This document shows, one piece after another, positions 34,238 through 41,919 of a stretch of 64,000 nt of DNA (position 1 is its first letter; the number at the start of each line of letters is the position of its first letter). The notes beneath the pieces were generated by a model. That model was given only the letters and a program-made list of their open reading frames with translations, made no database searches and had not been told where the DNA came from. The translations under genes and the position numbers were made by a program. Source of the DNA: Natrinema salifodinae (GTDB lineage Archaea > Halobacteriota > Halobacteria > Halobacteriales > Natrialbaceae); contig NZ_FOIS01000004.1 in the NCBI RefSeq assembly GCF_900110455.1, positions 248,001 through 312,000 of the forward strand, read 5' to 3'.

Positions 34238-34981
34238 CTACGATTCGGCCCGAAACGCGTCGAGCGACGGCTCGGCGATACCGTTGCGCGAGACGATCGT
34301 GAGGAGGTCGTCCGCTCGAATGCGAGTTTGACCGCGCGGCGTGACCACCTTATCGTCGCGTTCGATCGAAACGACGAGCAACTGATCATCGAGGACATCG
34401 TCGTCGCCGGCCTCTGCGAGCGTCATGCCGGCGATCGGGGCGTCGTCTTCGATCGTGACCTCCGCGACCTCGGCGTTTCCGGTCAGACTGATGAAATCGG
34501 AGAGCGCGTACGGCGCCTCGTTGTCGGGGCCGAACGGCTGGTAGCTCTGGTAATCCTCGGACTGGACGAGGTCCTCGTCCTCGATTTCGATCCCGAGTGC
34601 GGCGATCTCGCGGGCGACGCGGCGGAGATCGCTCGTGTCTTCGCCGACGGCGAGAATGTGGAGGTTCCGACGTCCGGCCATCAGCACGCGCACGTTGATG
34701 ACGCCCGGAATGAGCCTAGCCTGGTTGGCGAGTCGCTCGCGGGAGTCGACCGGTGCGTGACAGATATACAGGTTCCTGAAGTGGCGGTTCGCCGCCTCGA
34801 AGTTGACGTTCGCGTGGTATCCCTGGAGGACGTTCGCCTCCTCGAGTTGCTCGATTCGGTTCCTGACGGTCGCCGGCGAGACCCCCACCTCGTCGGCGAT
34901 CATCGGCGCGGAGGTATTTCTGGCATCGTCCATCAGGGCGTGGATGATGCGTCGGTTCACTTCGTCGAGCCGAATTCCCAT
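34238..34981 (-). CDS. Lrp/AsnC-family regulator with a C-terminal TrkA-C (RCK) domain
   Basis: 247 residues from the ATG at 34981 (MGIRLDEVNRRIIHALMDDA). AsnC-type helix-turn-helix (about 1-60: MIADEVGVSPATVRNRIEQL), then a ferredoxin-like ligand domain (about 65-150), then a TrkA-C domain (about 165-240: VTIEDDAPIAGMTLAEAGDD and RIRADDLLTIVSR). RCK-C domains bind ions or nucleotides in potassium channels and transporters, so this may link transcription to the K+ or energy state. It is divergent from the usp-trkA-trkH genes at 35213, and the APC transporter follows downstream on the same strand. Confidence 0.88.
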   Translation of the reverse strand: MGIRLDEVNRRIIHALMDDARNTSAPMIADEVGVSPATVRNRIEQLEEANVLQGYHANVNFEAANRHFRNLYICHAPVDSRERLANQARLIPGVINVRVLMAGRRNLHILAVGEDTSDLRRVAREIAALGIEIEDEDLVQSEDYQSYQPFGPDNEAPYALSDFISLTGNAEVAEVTIEDDAPIAGMTLAEAGDDDVLDDQLLVVSIERDDKVVTPRGQTRIRADDLLTIVSRNGIAEPSLDAFRAES

Positions 34982-35090
34982 AGGAGCGCTTCTTTCCTGT
35001 AGTAAAAGGGTCTGTTCGTTTCGACGTTCCGGACGGTGGGGCCGAGCCGGCGGCCCCATCGATCGGTAATCTGGTATCGGTATATCCTAG

Positions 35091-35115
35091 TTAAGTCTGC
35101 TTTTGATTCAGTAGA
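35091..35115. promoter_or_regulatory. Inverted TCTRCT element in the Lrp/TrkA-C to Usp divergent promoter
   Basis: TTAAGTCTGCT (35091-35101) followed by TCAGTAGA (35108-35115) presents TCTGCT and AGTAGA as facing arms with one mismatch. AsnC-family proteins bind such degenerate palindromes. The same motif is upstream of the transporter gene. The intergenic stretch is AT-rich, with several TATA-like boxes (TATATCC, TTTAAGTTTT). Confidence 0.42.
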
Positions 35116-35212
35116 TAAGACAGGTTTAAGTTTTCGAATGAAAAATTGCCCGAGAGACGTATGATAGCCAACACGAATCGGCCCAAACGCTGCAATCCCG
35201 CCGGAGGGAGCG

Positions 35213-35653
35213 ATGACTGACACGATCCTCGCGCATCTACTCGTTCCGGTTGCGAACGAGGACGATGCGAAGGCGACGTGTCGAGAGCTCGACTCGTACA
35301 TCGACGACGAGACGGAGACGATCATCGTCACCCACGTGATCGAGAAGGCGGAGGGGTACATGGACAAGGCGCCGCTCGAAGCGCGGGAACGGCAGGCCGA
35401 AACCGTGTTCTCGATCGTCGAAGACTACTTCGACGACGGCCCTCGGATCCGGCGCGAACTGCGATACGGTACCGACGTCGTCGACGAGATCGTCGCGGCG
35501 GCCGAGGAGTTCGACGTCTCGGCGATCGGCTTTACGCCCCGCCCGGGCGGGCGGATCCGCGAGTTCCTGACGGGCGATCCGGCGTACCGACTGCTCACCG
35601 AGAGCCACCACCCCGTCGTGGCGTTTTCCACAGACGAGGAGGGTGATCGCTAA
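35213..35653 (+). CDS. Universal stress protein (UspA family)
   Basis: 146 residues with the alpha/beta Usp fold: MTDTILAHLLVPVANEDDAK at the N-terminus, ETIIVTHVIEKAEGYMDKAP, and a C-terminal nucleotide-binding-like turn, GFTPRPGGRIREFLTGDPAY. The classical ATP motif GxxG-x9-GS is not exact, so AMP/ATP binding is uncertain. It is followed after two nucleotides by trkA, indicating an operon with potassium uptake, where Usp-like proteins can modulate transporters. Confidence 0.88.
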   Translation: MTDTILAHLLVPVANEDDAKATCRELDSYIDDETETIIVTHVIEKAEGYMDKAPLEARERQAETVFSIVEDYFDDGPRIRRELRYGTDVVDEIVAAAEEFDVSAIGFTPRPGGRIREFLTGDPAYRLLTESHHPVVAFSTDEEGDR

Positions 35654-35655
35654 CG

Positions 35656-36333
35656 ATGTATCTCGTCATCGTCGGTGCCGGAGACATCGGATCGAACCTG
35701 ATCGAGCGCGCAGTGGGCGACGGCAACGACGTCGTCGTCATCGAGCGGAACGACGAGCGAGCGAACGCCGCCTCCGCTGAATACGACTGCCTCGTCCTCA
35801 ACGCCGACGCGACGAACCACGACACGCTCAGAGAGGCGGGGATCGAGCGCGCGGACGCCGTCATCTCCACGACGGACGTCGACGCGACCAACATCATGGT
35901 GATGTTGCTCGCGCAGGAACACGACGTGCCAAACCTCGTCAGCGTGGTTCACGACCCCGAGAACCTCCCCGTGTTCGAGAAGATCGGCGTCACTTTGATC
36001 GAGAATCCGCAGCAGCTGATCGCGGACCACCTCTATCACACGGTCCGGTATCCGAACGTCGGCGACTTCGTCGACCTCGACGACGAGACCGAACTGGTGG
36101 AACTGACCGTCACCGAAACGGCACCGATGAGCGGCCAACTCCTCGAGACGGCCACGGAGTCCGGCACGCTTCCGGAGGGGAGTCTGGTCGTCGCGCTCGA
36201 ACGCGACGGGGAGATTCGCGCGCCGAGAGGGGAGACGACGATCCGGACGGGCGACACGGTGACGGTGTTCACCGACGACGCCAGGCTGGCCGACGCCGTC
36301 GCGGCGTTTACCGCTACCGACAGCGAGCCATGA
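35656..36333 (+). CDS. trkA: Trk potassium uptake regulatory subunit TrkA
   Basis: 225 residues. The TrkA-N (RCK-N) Rossmann domain has GAGDIG at residues 7-12, an acidic Glu30 ending strand 2 (VVVIERND, favouring NAD(H)/ADP type ligands) and LNADATNHDTLREAGIERAD. The TrkA-C domain is at about 148-220 (LTVTETAPMSGQLLETATES). It forms a cytoplasmic ring under TrkH and gates K+ flow in response to nucleotides. Its stop overlaps the trkH start (ATGA), so the two are co-translated. Confidence 0.92.
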   Translation: MYLVIVGAGDIGSNLIERAVGDGNDVVVIERNDERANAASAEYDCLVLNADATNHDTLREAGIERADAVISTTDVDATNIMVMLLAQEHDVPNLVSVVHDPENLPVFEKIGVTLIENPQQLIADHLYHTVRYPNVGDFVDLDDETELVELTVTETAPMSGQLLETATESGTLPEGSLVVALERDGEIRAPRGETTIRTGDTVTVFTDDARLADAVAAFTATDSEP

Positions 36334-37877
36334 GGGCGCGGTATCCGACGGTCGGACGGGACGTCGGCCGCATCCTCCAGGCCGTCTCGCTGATGCTCGT
36401 CGTGTCGGTCCTGATCGCCGTCGGCACCCGCGAGTTCTTCGCCGTCCCCGCCTTCGTCGTCTCCGCCGTCGCGATGGGCGGGGCCGGGACCGCGCTAGCG
36501 CGGCGGTACGGGGACGCGCCGCCGGCCGGAAAACTCGAGGCGATGATCACCGCGGCCAGCGCGTGGGCGTTGGTCGGCGTGCTCGGTGGGTTGCCGTTCC
36601 TGCTCGTCGCCTGGTCGATCGCGCTCGATCCGTTCCCGGCGTGGGCGAACGCGCCGCCGATGGACGACACGACGGTCGTCTTCCTCTCCCCGCTCGATGC
36701 CGTCTTCGAGAGCGTGAGCGGCTTTACCGGGACCGGGCTGACGGTCGCCGCGGTCGAGGAGGAACTCCCCCGGTCGCTGCACTGGTGGCGGTCGTTCACC
36801 GAGTGGATCGGCGGCGTCGGCGTGATCGTGCTGACCGTCGCCATCCTCGCGCGGCCCGGCAGCGGCTCCTTTACGCTCTACGAGAGCGAGGCGCGCTCCG
36901 AGAAGATCCACCCCAGCATCGTCGCCACGGTCAAAGAGATCTGGAAGATCTATCTCGGCCTCACGCTCGCCTCGATCGGCCTGTTCCTCGTGGTCGGCAT
37001 GCCGCTGTGGGACGCGATCAACCACGGGATGACCGGGATCGCCACCGGCGGGTTCTCCGTCCACGCGGCGTCGATCGGCCACTACGGCAGCCCCCTCATC
37101 GAGTACGCGGTCGTGCCGGTCATGGTCGCCGGGAGTATAGCGTTCCCGATCCACTACCTCATCGTCAACGGCGAACTGGAGAACTTCTACGCGGATATCC
37201 AGACCCGCTGGGTGTTCCTCTGGTTCGGAATCGGATCGCTCGCGCTGACCCTGATCTTGGGGTTCAACGGGCAGTACGAGACGCTCGAGGAGAGCTTCCG
37301 AACCGCGCTGTTCCAGTTCGTCTCCGCCACGTCGAACACTGGCTTCGGGACGGCGACGATCGGCGACGGCACGGACCGGGTCTGGACGGCCGGCGCGACG
37401 CTGGTGACGTGCCTGGGGATGCTCACCGGTGCGGCGGCCGGGTCGACGGTGAGCGGCCTCAAGCTCATCCGCGTCATCACGCTCGTCAAAGGGACGGCCT
37501 GGCAGATCGCCGACGTCTTCCAGCCGGACAGCGCGGTCCGACGCCTCCGCATCGGCGAACGGAGTCTCAGCGAATCGCAGGTCCAGCGGGAGTACACCGA
37601 GGCGACCGTCGTCTTCGTCCTGTGGGTCGCCTTCCTCGCCGTGGGCGTGGCCGTTCTCCTGCGGACGCTCTCGCCCGAACACCCGCTGGAGTACGTCATC
37701 TTCGACGTGATGAGCGCACAGAGCAACGTCGGGCTCGATTCCGGGATCACCGGCCCGAACATGCCCGACCCCGCGAAGGCGATGCTGATCGTCAACATGT
37801 GGGTAGGACGGCTCGAGATCATTCCGGTCGCCGTGCTGCTCGGAACCGTCTTCCGGCGGGCGAACCTCTACCGGTGA
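36330..37877 (+). CDS. trkH: Trk potassium uptake membrane protein TrkH
   Basis: 515 residues with about twelve membrane segments arranged as four K-channel-like repeats. Filter-type sequences are visible: FESVSGFTGTGLTVAAVEEE, NHGMTGIATGGFSVHAASIG, FVSATSNTGFGTATIGDGTD and VMSAQSNVGLDSGITG; each contains a TGxG/SNxG loop. The WWRSFTEWIGGVGVIVLTVA segment is family-typical. It overlaps trkA by four bases. Translocates K+ (with H+ or Na+), a key job for a salt-in halophile. Confidence 0.93.
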   Translation: MRARYPTVGRDVGRILQAVSLMLVVSVLIAVGTREFFAVPAFVVSAVAMGGAGTALARRYGDAPPAGKLEAMITAASAWALVGVLGGLPFLLVAWSIALDPFPAWANAPPMDDTTVVFLSPLDAVFESVSGFTGTGLTVAAVEEELPRSLHWWRSFTEWIGGVGVIVLTVAILARPGSGSFTLYESEARSEKIHPSIVATVKEIWKIYLGLTLASIGLFLVVGMPLWDAINHGMTGIATGGFSVHAASIGHYGSPLIEYAVVPVMVAGSIAFPIHYLIVNGELENFYADIQTRWVFLWFGIGSLALTLILGFNGQYETLEESFRTALFQFVSATSNTGFGTATIGDGTDRVWTAGATLVTCLGMLTGAAAGSTVSGLKLIRVITLVKGTAWQIADVFQPDSAVRRLRIGERSLSESQVQREYTEATVVFVLWVAFLAVGVAVLLRTLSPEHPLEYVIFDVMSAQSNVGLDSGITGPNMPDPAKAMLIVNMWVGRLEIIPVAVLLGTVFRRANLYR

Positions 37878-37943
37878 TCGGCGTCTCGGCGGCCAGATGG
37901 TGCAGGTGGAACCGTTTCGGCGGTTCGTGCGGTATCGCGAACG

Positions 37944-38201
37944 ATGAGTGACGCGGACGGGAAACGGCACGGCAACGAAAGCGGCTCTCGCATCGCGACC
38001 AACCGAACGGCGGTCGCCATCGCCGCCGCCTCGGTGGTGCTCGCGGTCGCCCTCTGGGTCGTCGTCCGACGCGGCCTCCTCGGGGACCTGATCGTCTACG
38101 CCGTCGCGATCGACACGTTGCCGCTGGTCCTCCTGTTCGTACTCACCGCGGGGTGGCTCGTCGTCTGGAGTTGGGGTCGCCTGGTGTCGCTGCTCCAGTG
38201 A
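37944..38201 (+). CDS. Small two-helix membrane protein, unknown function
   Basis: 85 residues: a charged N-terminus (MSDADGKRHGNESGSRIATN) and two hydrophobic stretches (about 22-44 and 58-80). It lies 66 nt after trkH on the same strand and could be an accessory subunit, but nothing in its sequence shows this. No motif recognised. Confidence 0.6.
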   Translation: MSDADGKRHGNESGSRIATNRTAVAIAAASVVLAVALWVVVRRGLLGDLIVYAVAIDTLPLVLLFVLTAGWLVVWSWGRLVSLLQ

Positions 38202-38243
38202 GCGGTCCGGGTCGGATCCGGACAAGTACGCGCGGACGGCGCA

Positions 38244-39722
38244 TCAGAAGGGATACTCCCGCGGCTCGTGCTGGACCGAGACCCACTTCGTGGTCGTCAT
38301 CTCGTCGAGAATCTGCTCGCCGTTGTACCGACCCATCCCGGACTGTTTCATCCCGCCGAAGGGGACGTGGGGCTCGTCGTTGATCGGCTGGTCGTTGATG
38401 TGGATCATGCCCGTGTCGATCCCGTCCGCGATCGCGCGGGCCTGGCCGAGGTCCTCGCTGTGGACCGACCCCGACAGCCCGTGGATCGTATCGTTGGCCA
38501 ACTCGATCGCCTCCTCGTCGCTCGAGTAGGGGATCACCGGCGCGATCGGCCCGAAATGCTCGTTTTCCGCCGCGGCCATGTCGTTGTCGGCGTCGACGAG
38601 CACCGTCGGCTCGACGACCAGGCCGTCGTGGTCGCCGCCGGCCGCGACGGTCGCGCCCTCGTCGACCGACCGCTCGACGTAGTCGAGGATCTGATCGCGT
38701 TGGCTCTCGTCGATGATCGGGCCGATGATCGTGTCCTCGTCGGTCGGATCGCCGGTCGGCAGCGAGGCGGCTCGATCGGCGAGCGCGTCCGCGTACTCGT
38801 CGGCGACGTTCTCGTGGACGAGGTGACGGTTGATCGAGATGCACGCCTGGCCCTGGTGGAGGAACGAGCCGAAGATACCGCCGTCGACGGCCCGGTCGAG
38901 GTCGGCGTGCTCGGTGACGACGTGGACGTTATTGCCGCCGAGTTCGAGCGCGGGCAGGGCGCAGTTACTCGCCGCCTTTTGCGCGACTCGCTGTCCGATC
39001 TCGGTCGAGCCCGTGAAGGCGAGGACGCGGGGGACCTCGTGGTCGGCGACGGCGTCGCCGATCTCCGAGCCGCGACCGGGGACGACGCTGAGCACGCCTT
39101 CGGGCACGCCCGCTTCCTCGAAGATCCGCGCGAGCAGCAGGCCGCCGGTGATCGGGGTGTTCGAGGCGGGCTTGAGCACTACGGCGTTGCCCGCCGCGAT
39201 GGCCGGCGCAACCGCCCGCATCGAGAGGTGCAGCGGGAAGTTCCACGGGGAGATGACGCCGACGACGCCGACGGGCACCCGCTCGGCGACGTTCTCCTTT
39301 CCCGGCGTGATCGAGTCCATGTGCTGGCCGTCCATCCGGAAGGGATAGCTGGCCGCCTGCTGCATCATTCCGCGCGCGGTCTGCAACTCGGCCTCGCACT
39401 TGACCTGCGCGCTGCCGGCCTCGACGGCCAACAACTCGGCGATCTCCTCGCGGTGGTCGCCGACGAACTCGATCGCGGCGTTGACCGCGCCCGCTCGGGC
39501 CTGCGGTGGCTGCTGAGCCCACGCTTCCTGCGCCGCCGCTGCAGCCTGGTAGGCCGCGTCGACGTCGTCCTCGGTTCCCGCCGGGATGGTCGCGACCTCC
39601 TCGCGCGTGTACGGATTCTCGACCGACAGCGGCTCCCGGCCGCCGACGTCGGTCCAGTCGCCGGCCAGGTACAGCGAGTTCCAGCCGCTCTCGGGGGCGA
39701 GTGGCAAGTCCGACTCGGACAT
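38244..39722 (-). CDS. NAD(P)-dependent aldehyde dehydrogenase
   Basis: 492 residues from the ATG at 39722 (MSESDLPLAPESGWNSLYLA). Cofactor/active-site motifs: GVISPWNFPLHLSMRAVAPA, LKPASNTPITGGLL, FTGSTEIGQRVAQKA, catalytic Glu in ALELGGNNVHV and catalytic Cys in HQGQACISINR. The ISPWNFPLHLSMR form is common in benzaldehyde/aromatic aldehyde dehydrogenases. The VPFGGMKQSGMGRYNGEQIL segment near the C-terminus is standard. It oxidises an aldehyde to the acid; substrate specificity unproved. Confidence 0.92.
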   Translation of the reverse strand: MSESDLPLAPESGWNSLYLAGDWTDVGGREPLSVENPYTREEVATIPAGTEDDVDAAYQAAAAAQEAWAQQPPQARAGAVNAAIEFVGDHREEIAELLAVEAGSAQVKCEAELQTARGMMQQAASYPFRMDGQHMDSITPGKENVAERVPVGVVGVISPWNFPLHLSMRAVAPAIAAGNAVVLKPASNTPITGGLLLARIFEEAGVPEGVLSVVPGRGSEIGDAVADHEVPRVLAFTGSTEIGQRVAQKAASNCALPALELGGNNVHVVTEHADLDRAVDGGIFGSFLHQGQACISINRHLVHENVADEYADALADRAASLPTGDPTDEDTIIGPIIDESQRDQILDYVERSVDEGATVAAGGDHDGLVVEPTVLVDADNDMAAAENEHFGPIAPVIPYSSDEEAIELANDTIHGLSGSVHSEDLGQARAIADGIDTGMIHINDQPINDEPHVPFGGMKQSGMGRYNGEQILDEMTTTKWVSVQHEPREYPF

Positions 39723-39812
39723 ACGGCGGGCTATCCCGCGCTCATGGAAAAGGAACACCCGCGCACTCGCAACTGGACCGCACCGACTCCGGGCTCGCGC
39801 CGTCGCCGTCGG

Positions 39813-40250
39813 TTAGGAGAGCCGCCGCGGCAGCAACACCGCCAGCGAGAGGTAGATCACCGTCGTCAACACCAGCGTCACGAGGACGCCGATCAGGAGA
39901 CTATCCGAGACGAACCGCCAGGTGAGCAGCAGGATGCCTGCCGGCGGGAGCGCGAGCCCGGCCGCCGTCCGGTGGAACGTGCGGACCCGCTCGCTCGGAG
40001 CGATCGGTTCGAACTCGTCGCCGTCGTCCGCGGACGCCTGGTCGTCCGCGATGACCGCCGGCAGGAACAGATACATCCCGAGTCCGATCACGAGGCCGAC
40101 GGCCGCGCCGAAGGCCGCCTCGCCGAAGAGGACCAGGCCGACGTAGGCGAACACCGGCACGTCGACGGCGCCGACGGCGAGCGCGATGAGGTTCGGCGAC
40201 AGTCCGGCTTCGCCGTCCGACTCCGCGCCCGCGTCAGATGAACCGCTCAT
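39813..40250 (-). CDS. Haloarchaeal membrane protein, unknown function
   Basis: 145 residues with four hydrophobic segments (about 20-38, 42-66, 93-112 and 115-138) separated by an acidic loop (ADDQASADDGDEFEPIAP). The Ser/Asp/Glu-rich N-terminus is cytoplasmic or external. No family is recognised. Start ATG at 40250. Confidence 0.65.
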   Translation of the reverse strand: MSGSSDAGAESDGEAGLSPNLIALAVGAVDVPVFAYVGLVLFGEAAFGAAVGLVIGLGMYLFLPAVIADDQASADDGDEFEPIAPSERVRTFHRTAAGLALPPAGILLLTWRFVSDSLLIGVLVTLVLTTVIYLSLAVLLPRRLS

Positions 40251-40338
40251 ACGTGTCCGATCCGAGACGGCCCAGGTTTATTACCGCTCTGTCATGCGCC
40301 TGTGCGTTGCCTTGCGGGATCGCGTCGCCTGGCTGCGA

Positions 40339-41058
40339 TCACGCCTGGCCGGATCCGTTTCCGGTCGAATCGCCGTCGCCGTCGTCGACCCGCGAGAGGT
40401 ACTCGGGCGGGACGGCGTCGGTCGTGTACGTCTCCCGGCCCCGTTTCGCGATCCGGTGGCCGTCCGCGAGCATCGCCGCGGCGTCGACGGCGAGCAGGAC
40501 GGGATCGTCGGCATGGCGCTGTCCGACGCGGCGGGCCGCCGCCCGGCTCCCGGAGAGGTGGACCTGCTGGCGGTTCATCGGACGAAGCCCCTCCTCGCGG
40601 ATCGAATCGAGGGTCGCCGGCGCGGTCCCGTGGTAGAGGTCGTCCGGGACCGGCGCGTCAGTCGGTTCGAGGTCGACGTCGACGGAGTGGCCGTACGACG
40701 CGCGAACGCGAACGCGACTACCGGCGTCGTCGTGTTCCGCAGCCGTATCAGTTCGGGTCCGCTCGAACCGCCCCTTCGGATCCGTCGCGATCACGGCCGC
40801 GACGTGCTCTGCGGTGGCCCAATCGTACGTCCGTTCGACGGCGTCGATCAGGTCGTCGAAGGCCGTCCAGCCGCGCTCGTCGAGTTCGAGGCCGACGTCG
40901 TTGGGGAAATGCCGGAGCGCGCCGCTCAGGAACTTCGAGAGGCGGCGGCGCCGCTCGCCCGACAGCAGTCGCGCGCCTGGCGCGTCGCAGGCGGGACACC
41001 GCTCGCAGTCGGCTACGAACGCACCGTGGTCGTCGCAGGTGCGAACGGGATCGGTCAC
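40339..41058 (-). CDS. kptA: RNA 2'-phosphotransferase (KptA/Tpt1) with N-terminal zinc-finger-like segment
   Basis: 239 residues. Residues about 38-225 carry the KptA marks: RRLSKFLSGALRHFPNDVGL, GWTAFDDLIDAV, ASYGHSVDVDLEPT, DLYHGTAPATLDSI and NRQQVHLSGSRAAA. The enzyme transfers an internal 2'-phosphate of RNA to NAD. An added N-terminal segment holds Cys8, His11, Cys18, Cys21 and Cys24 (CDDHGAFVADCERCPACD), a likely small zinc site; it probably helps RNA binding. The acidic C-terminal tail is halophilic. The physiological RNA in archaea is not settled. Confidence 0.9.
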   Translation of the reverse strand: MTDPVRTCDDHGAFVADCERCPACDAPGARLLSGERRRRLSKFLSGALRHFPNDVGLELDERGWTAFDDLIDAVERTYDWATAEHVAAVIATDPKGRFERTRTDTAAEHDDAGSRVRVRASYGHSVDVDLEPTDAPVPDDLYHGTAPATLDSIREEGLRPMNRQQVHLSGSRAAARRVGQRHADDPVLLAVDAAAMLADGHRIAKRGRETYTTDAVPPEYLSRVDDGDGDSTGNGSGQA

Positions 41059-41122
41059 GGGTTTACCGATACTCGTCGCTCGAACGGAAAAATTCGCTCG
41101 GCGATCCCGGCTCGGATCCGGT

Positions 41123-41830
41123 CTACTCCGCGTCCTGTAGCTCTTCCTCCGCGCGGAGCTCCTCGCTGGCCTCTCGGACCTCCCGCATCACGCTCGAGAT
41201 CCGCTCTTCGGCCTCTAACTCCTCCTCGACGGAGAGGTCGACGCCCTCGACTTCCAGCAGGAACTTCGCGACCTCGGTGGCCTCGTACATCACGTCGTCG
41301 AGCTCCTCGGCGGTGAAGAAGTCGCACATCGCGCCGTAGAGAAACGTCGCGCCGGCCGTGCGAACTTTGTCCTCGAACGACGATCGGGCCTGGTTGACCG
41401 CCTGGGGCGAGTAGGTGTCGGTCATGAAGGGGACCAGTTCAGGAAGGTTCTCGCCGATCTTGGTCATCTCGACGCCGGTCTCGGTCCGGAAGTCCGAACA
41501 GAGGCGGGCGATAGCCCACTCGCGAGCGGTGATGTAGGTCCGGTCGCGCAGGAAGTCGTTCACCCGGTCGTACTGGGCGCCGTCCATCTTCTTGAAGCGG
41601 GCGTACTTCCGCACGTCCTCGGGGACGTCCGACTCCTGCGGTTCGGGGTCCGGGACGCCGGGCATCGTTCCGTCGCCGTCGCTGTCGCCGGCGGCCGCCG
41701 CCTGGTCGCCGTTCGTCGCGGTGTCCGTGTCGCTCACGTCTGCGTCCGTGTCGGTGTCGGCCGCACCGTCGCGATCGGTACGGTCGGCGCGGTCGGCGTC
41801 GGACCGATCGACCGTCTCGTTGCCGTCCAT
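41123..41830 (-). CDS. DUF5806-family conserved haloarchaeal protein
   Basis: 235 residues from the ATG at 41830 (MDGNETVDRSDADRADRTDR). The first about 75 residues are low-complexity Asp/Thr/Ala. The conserved part (about 78-225) is helical (RKYARFKKMDGAQYDRVNDF, REWAIARLCSDFRTETGVEM, YSPQAVNQARSSFEDKVRTA) and corresponds to the DUF5806 type. The end is a charged coiled-coil-like helix. No catalytic residues are evident; function unknown. Confidence 0.75.
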   Translation of the reverse strand: MDGNETVDRSDADRADRTDRDGAADTDTDADVSDTDTATNGDQAAAAGDSDGDGTMPGVPDPEPQESDVPEDVRKYARFKKMDGAQYDRVNDFLRDRTYITAREWAIARLCSDFRTETGVEMTKIGENLPELVPFMTDTYSPQAVNQARSSFEDKVRTAGATFLYGAMCDFFTAEELDDVMYEATEVAKFLLEVEGVDLSVEEELEAEERISSVMREVREASEELRAEEELQDAE

Positions 41831-41919
41831 GGAGGGCCATTGCCAAACGGCGGGCAAAAGGGTTCCCCTCCCCCGCGACGGGCCGCGATCGGTCCGTCAG
41901 AGAGCGCGGCGGAGACGCG

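Noticed and set aside
38268-40241. 657-codon open frame on the plus strand
   Set aside because: It is antisense to the aldehyde dehydrogenase and the adjacent membrane protein and has no recognisable fold.
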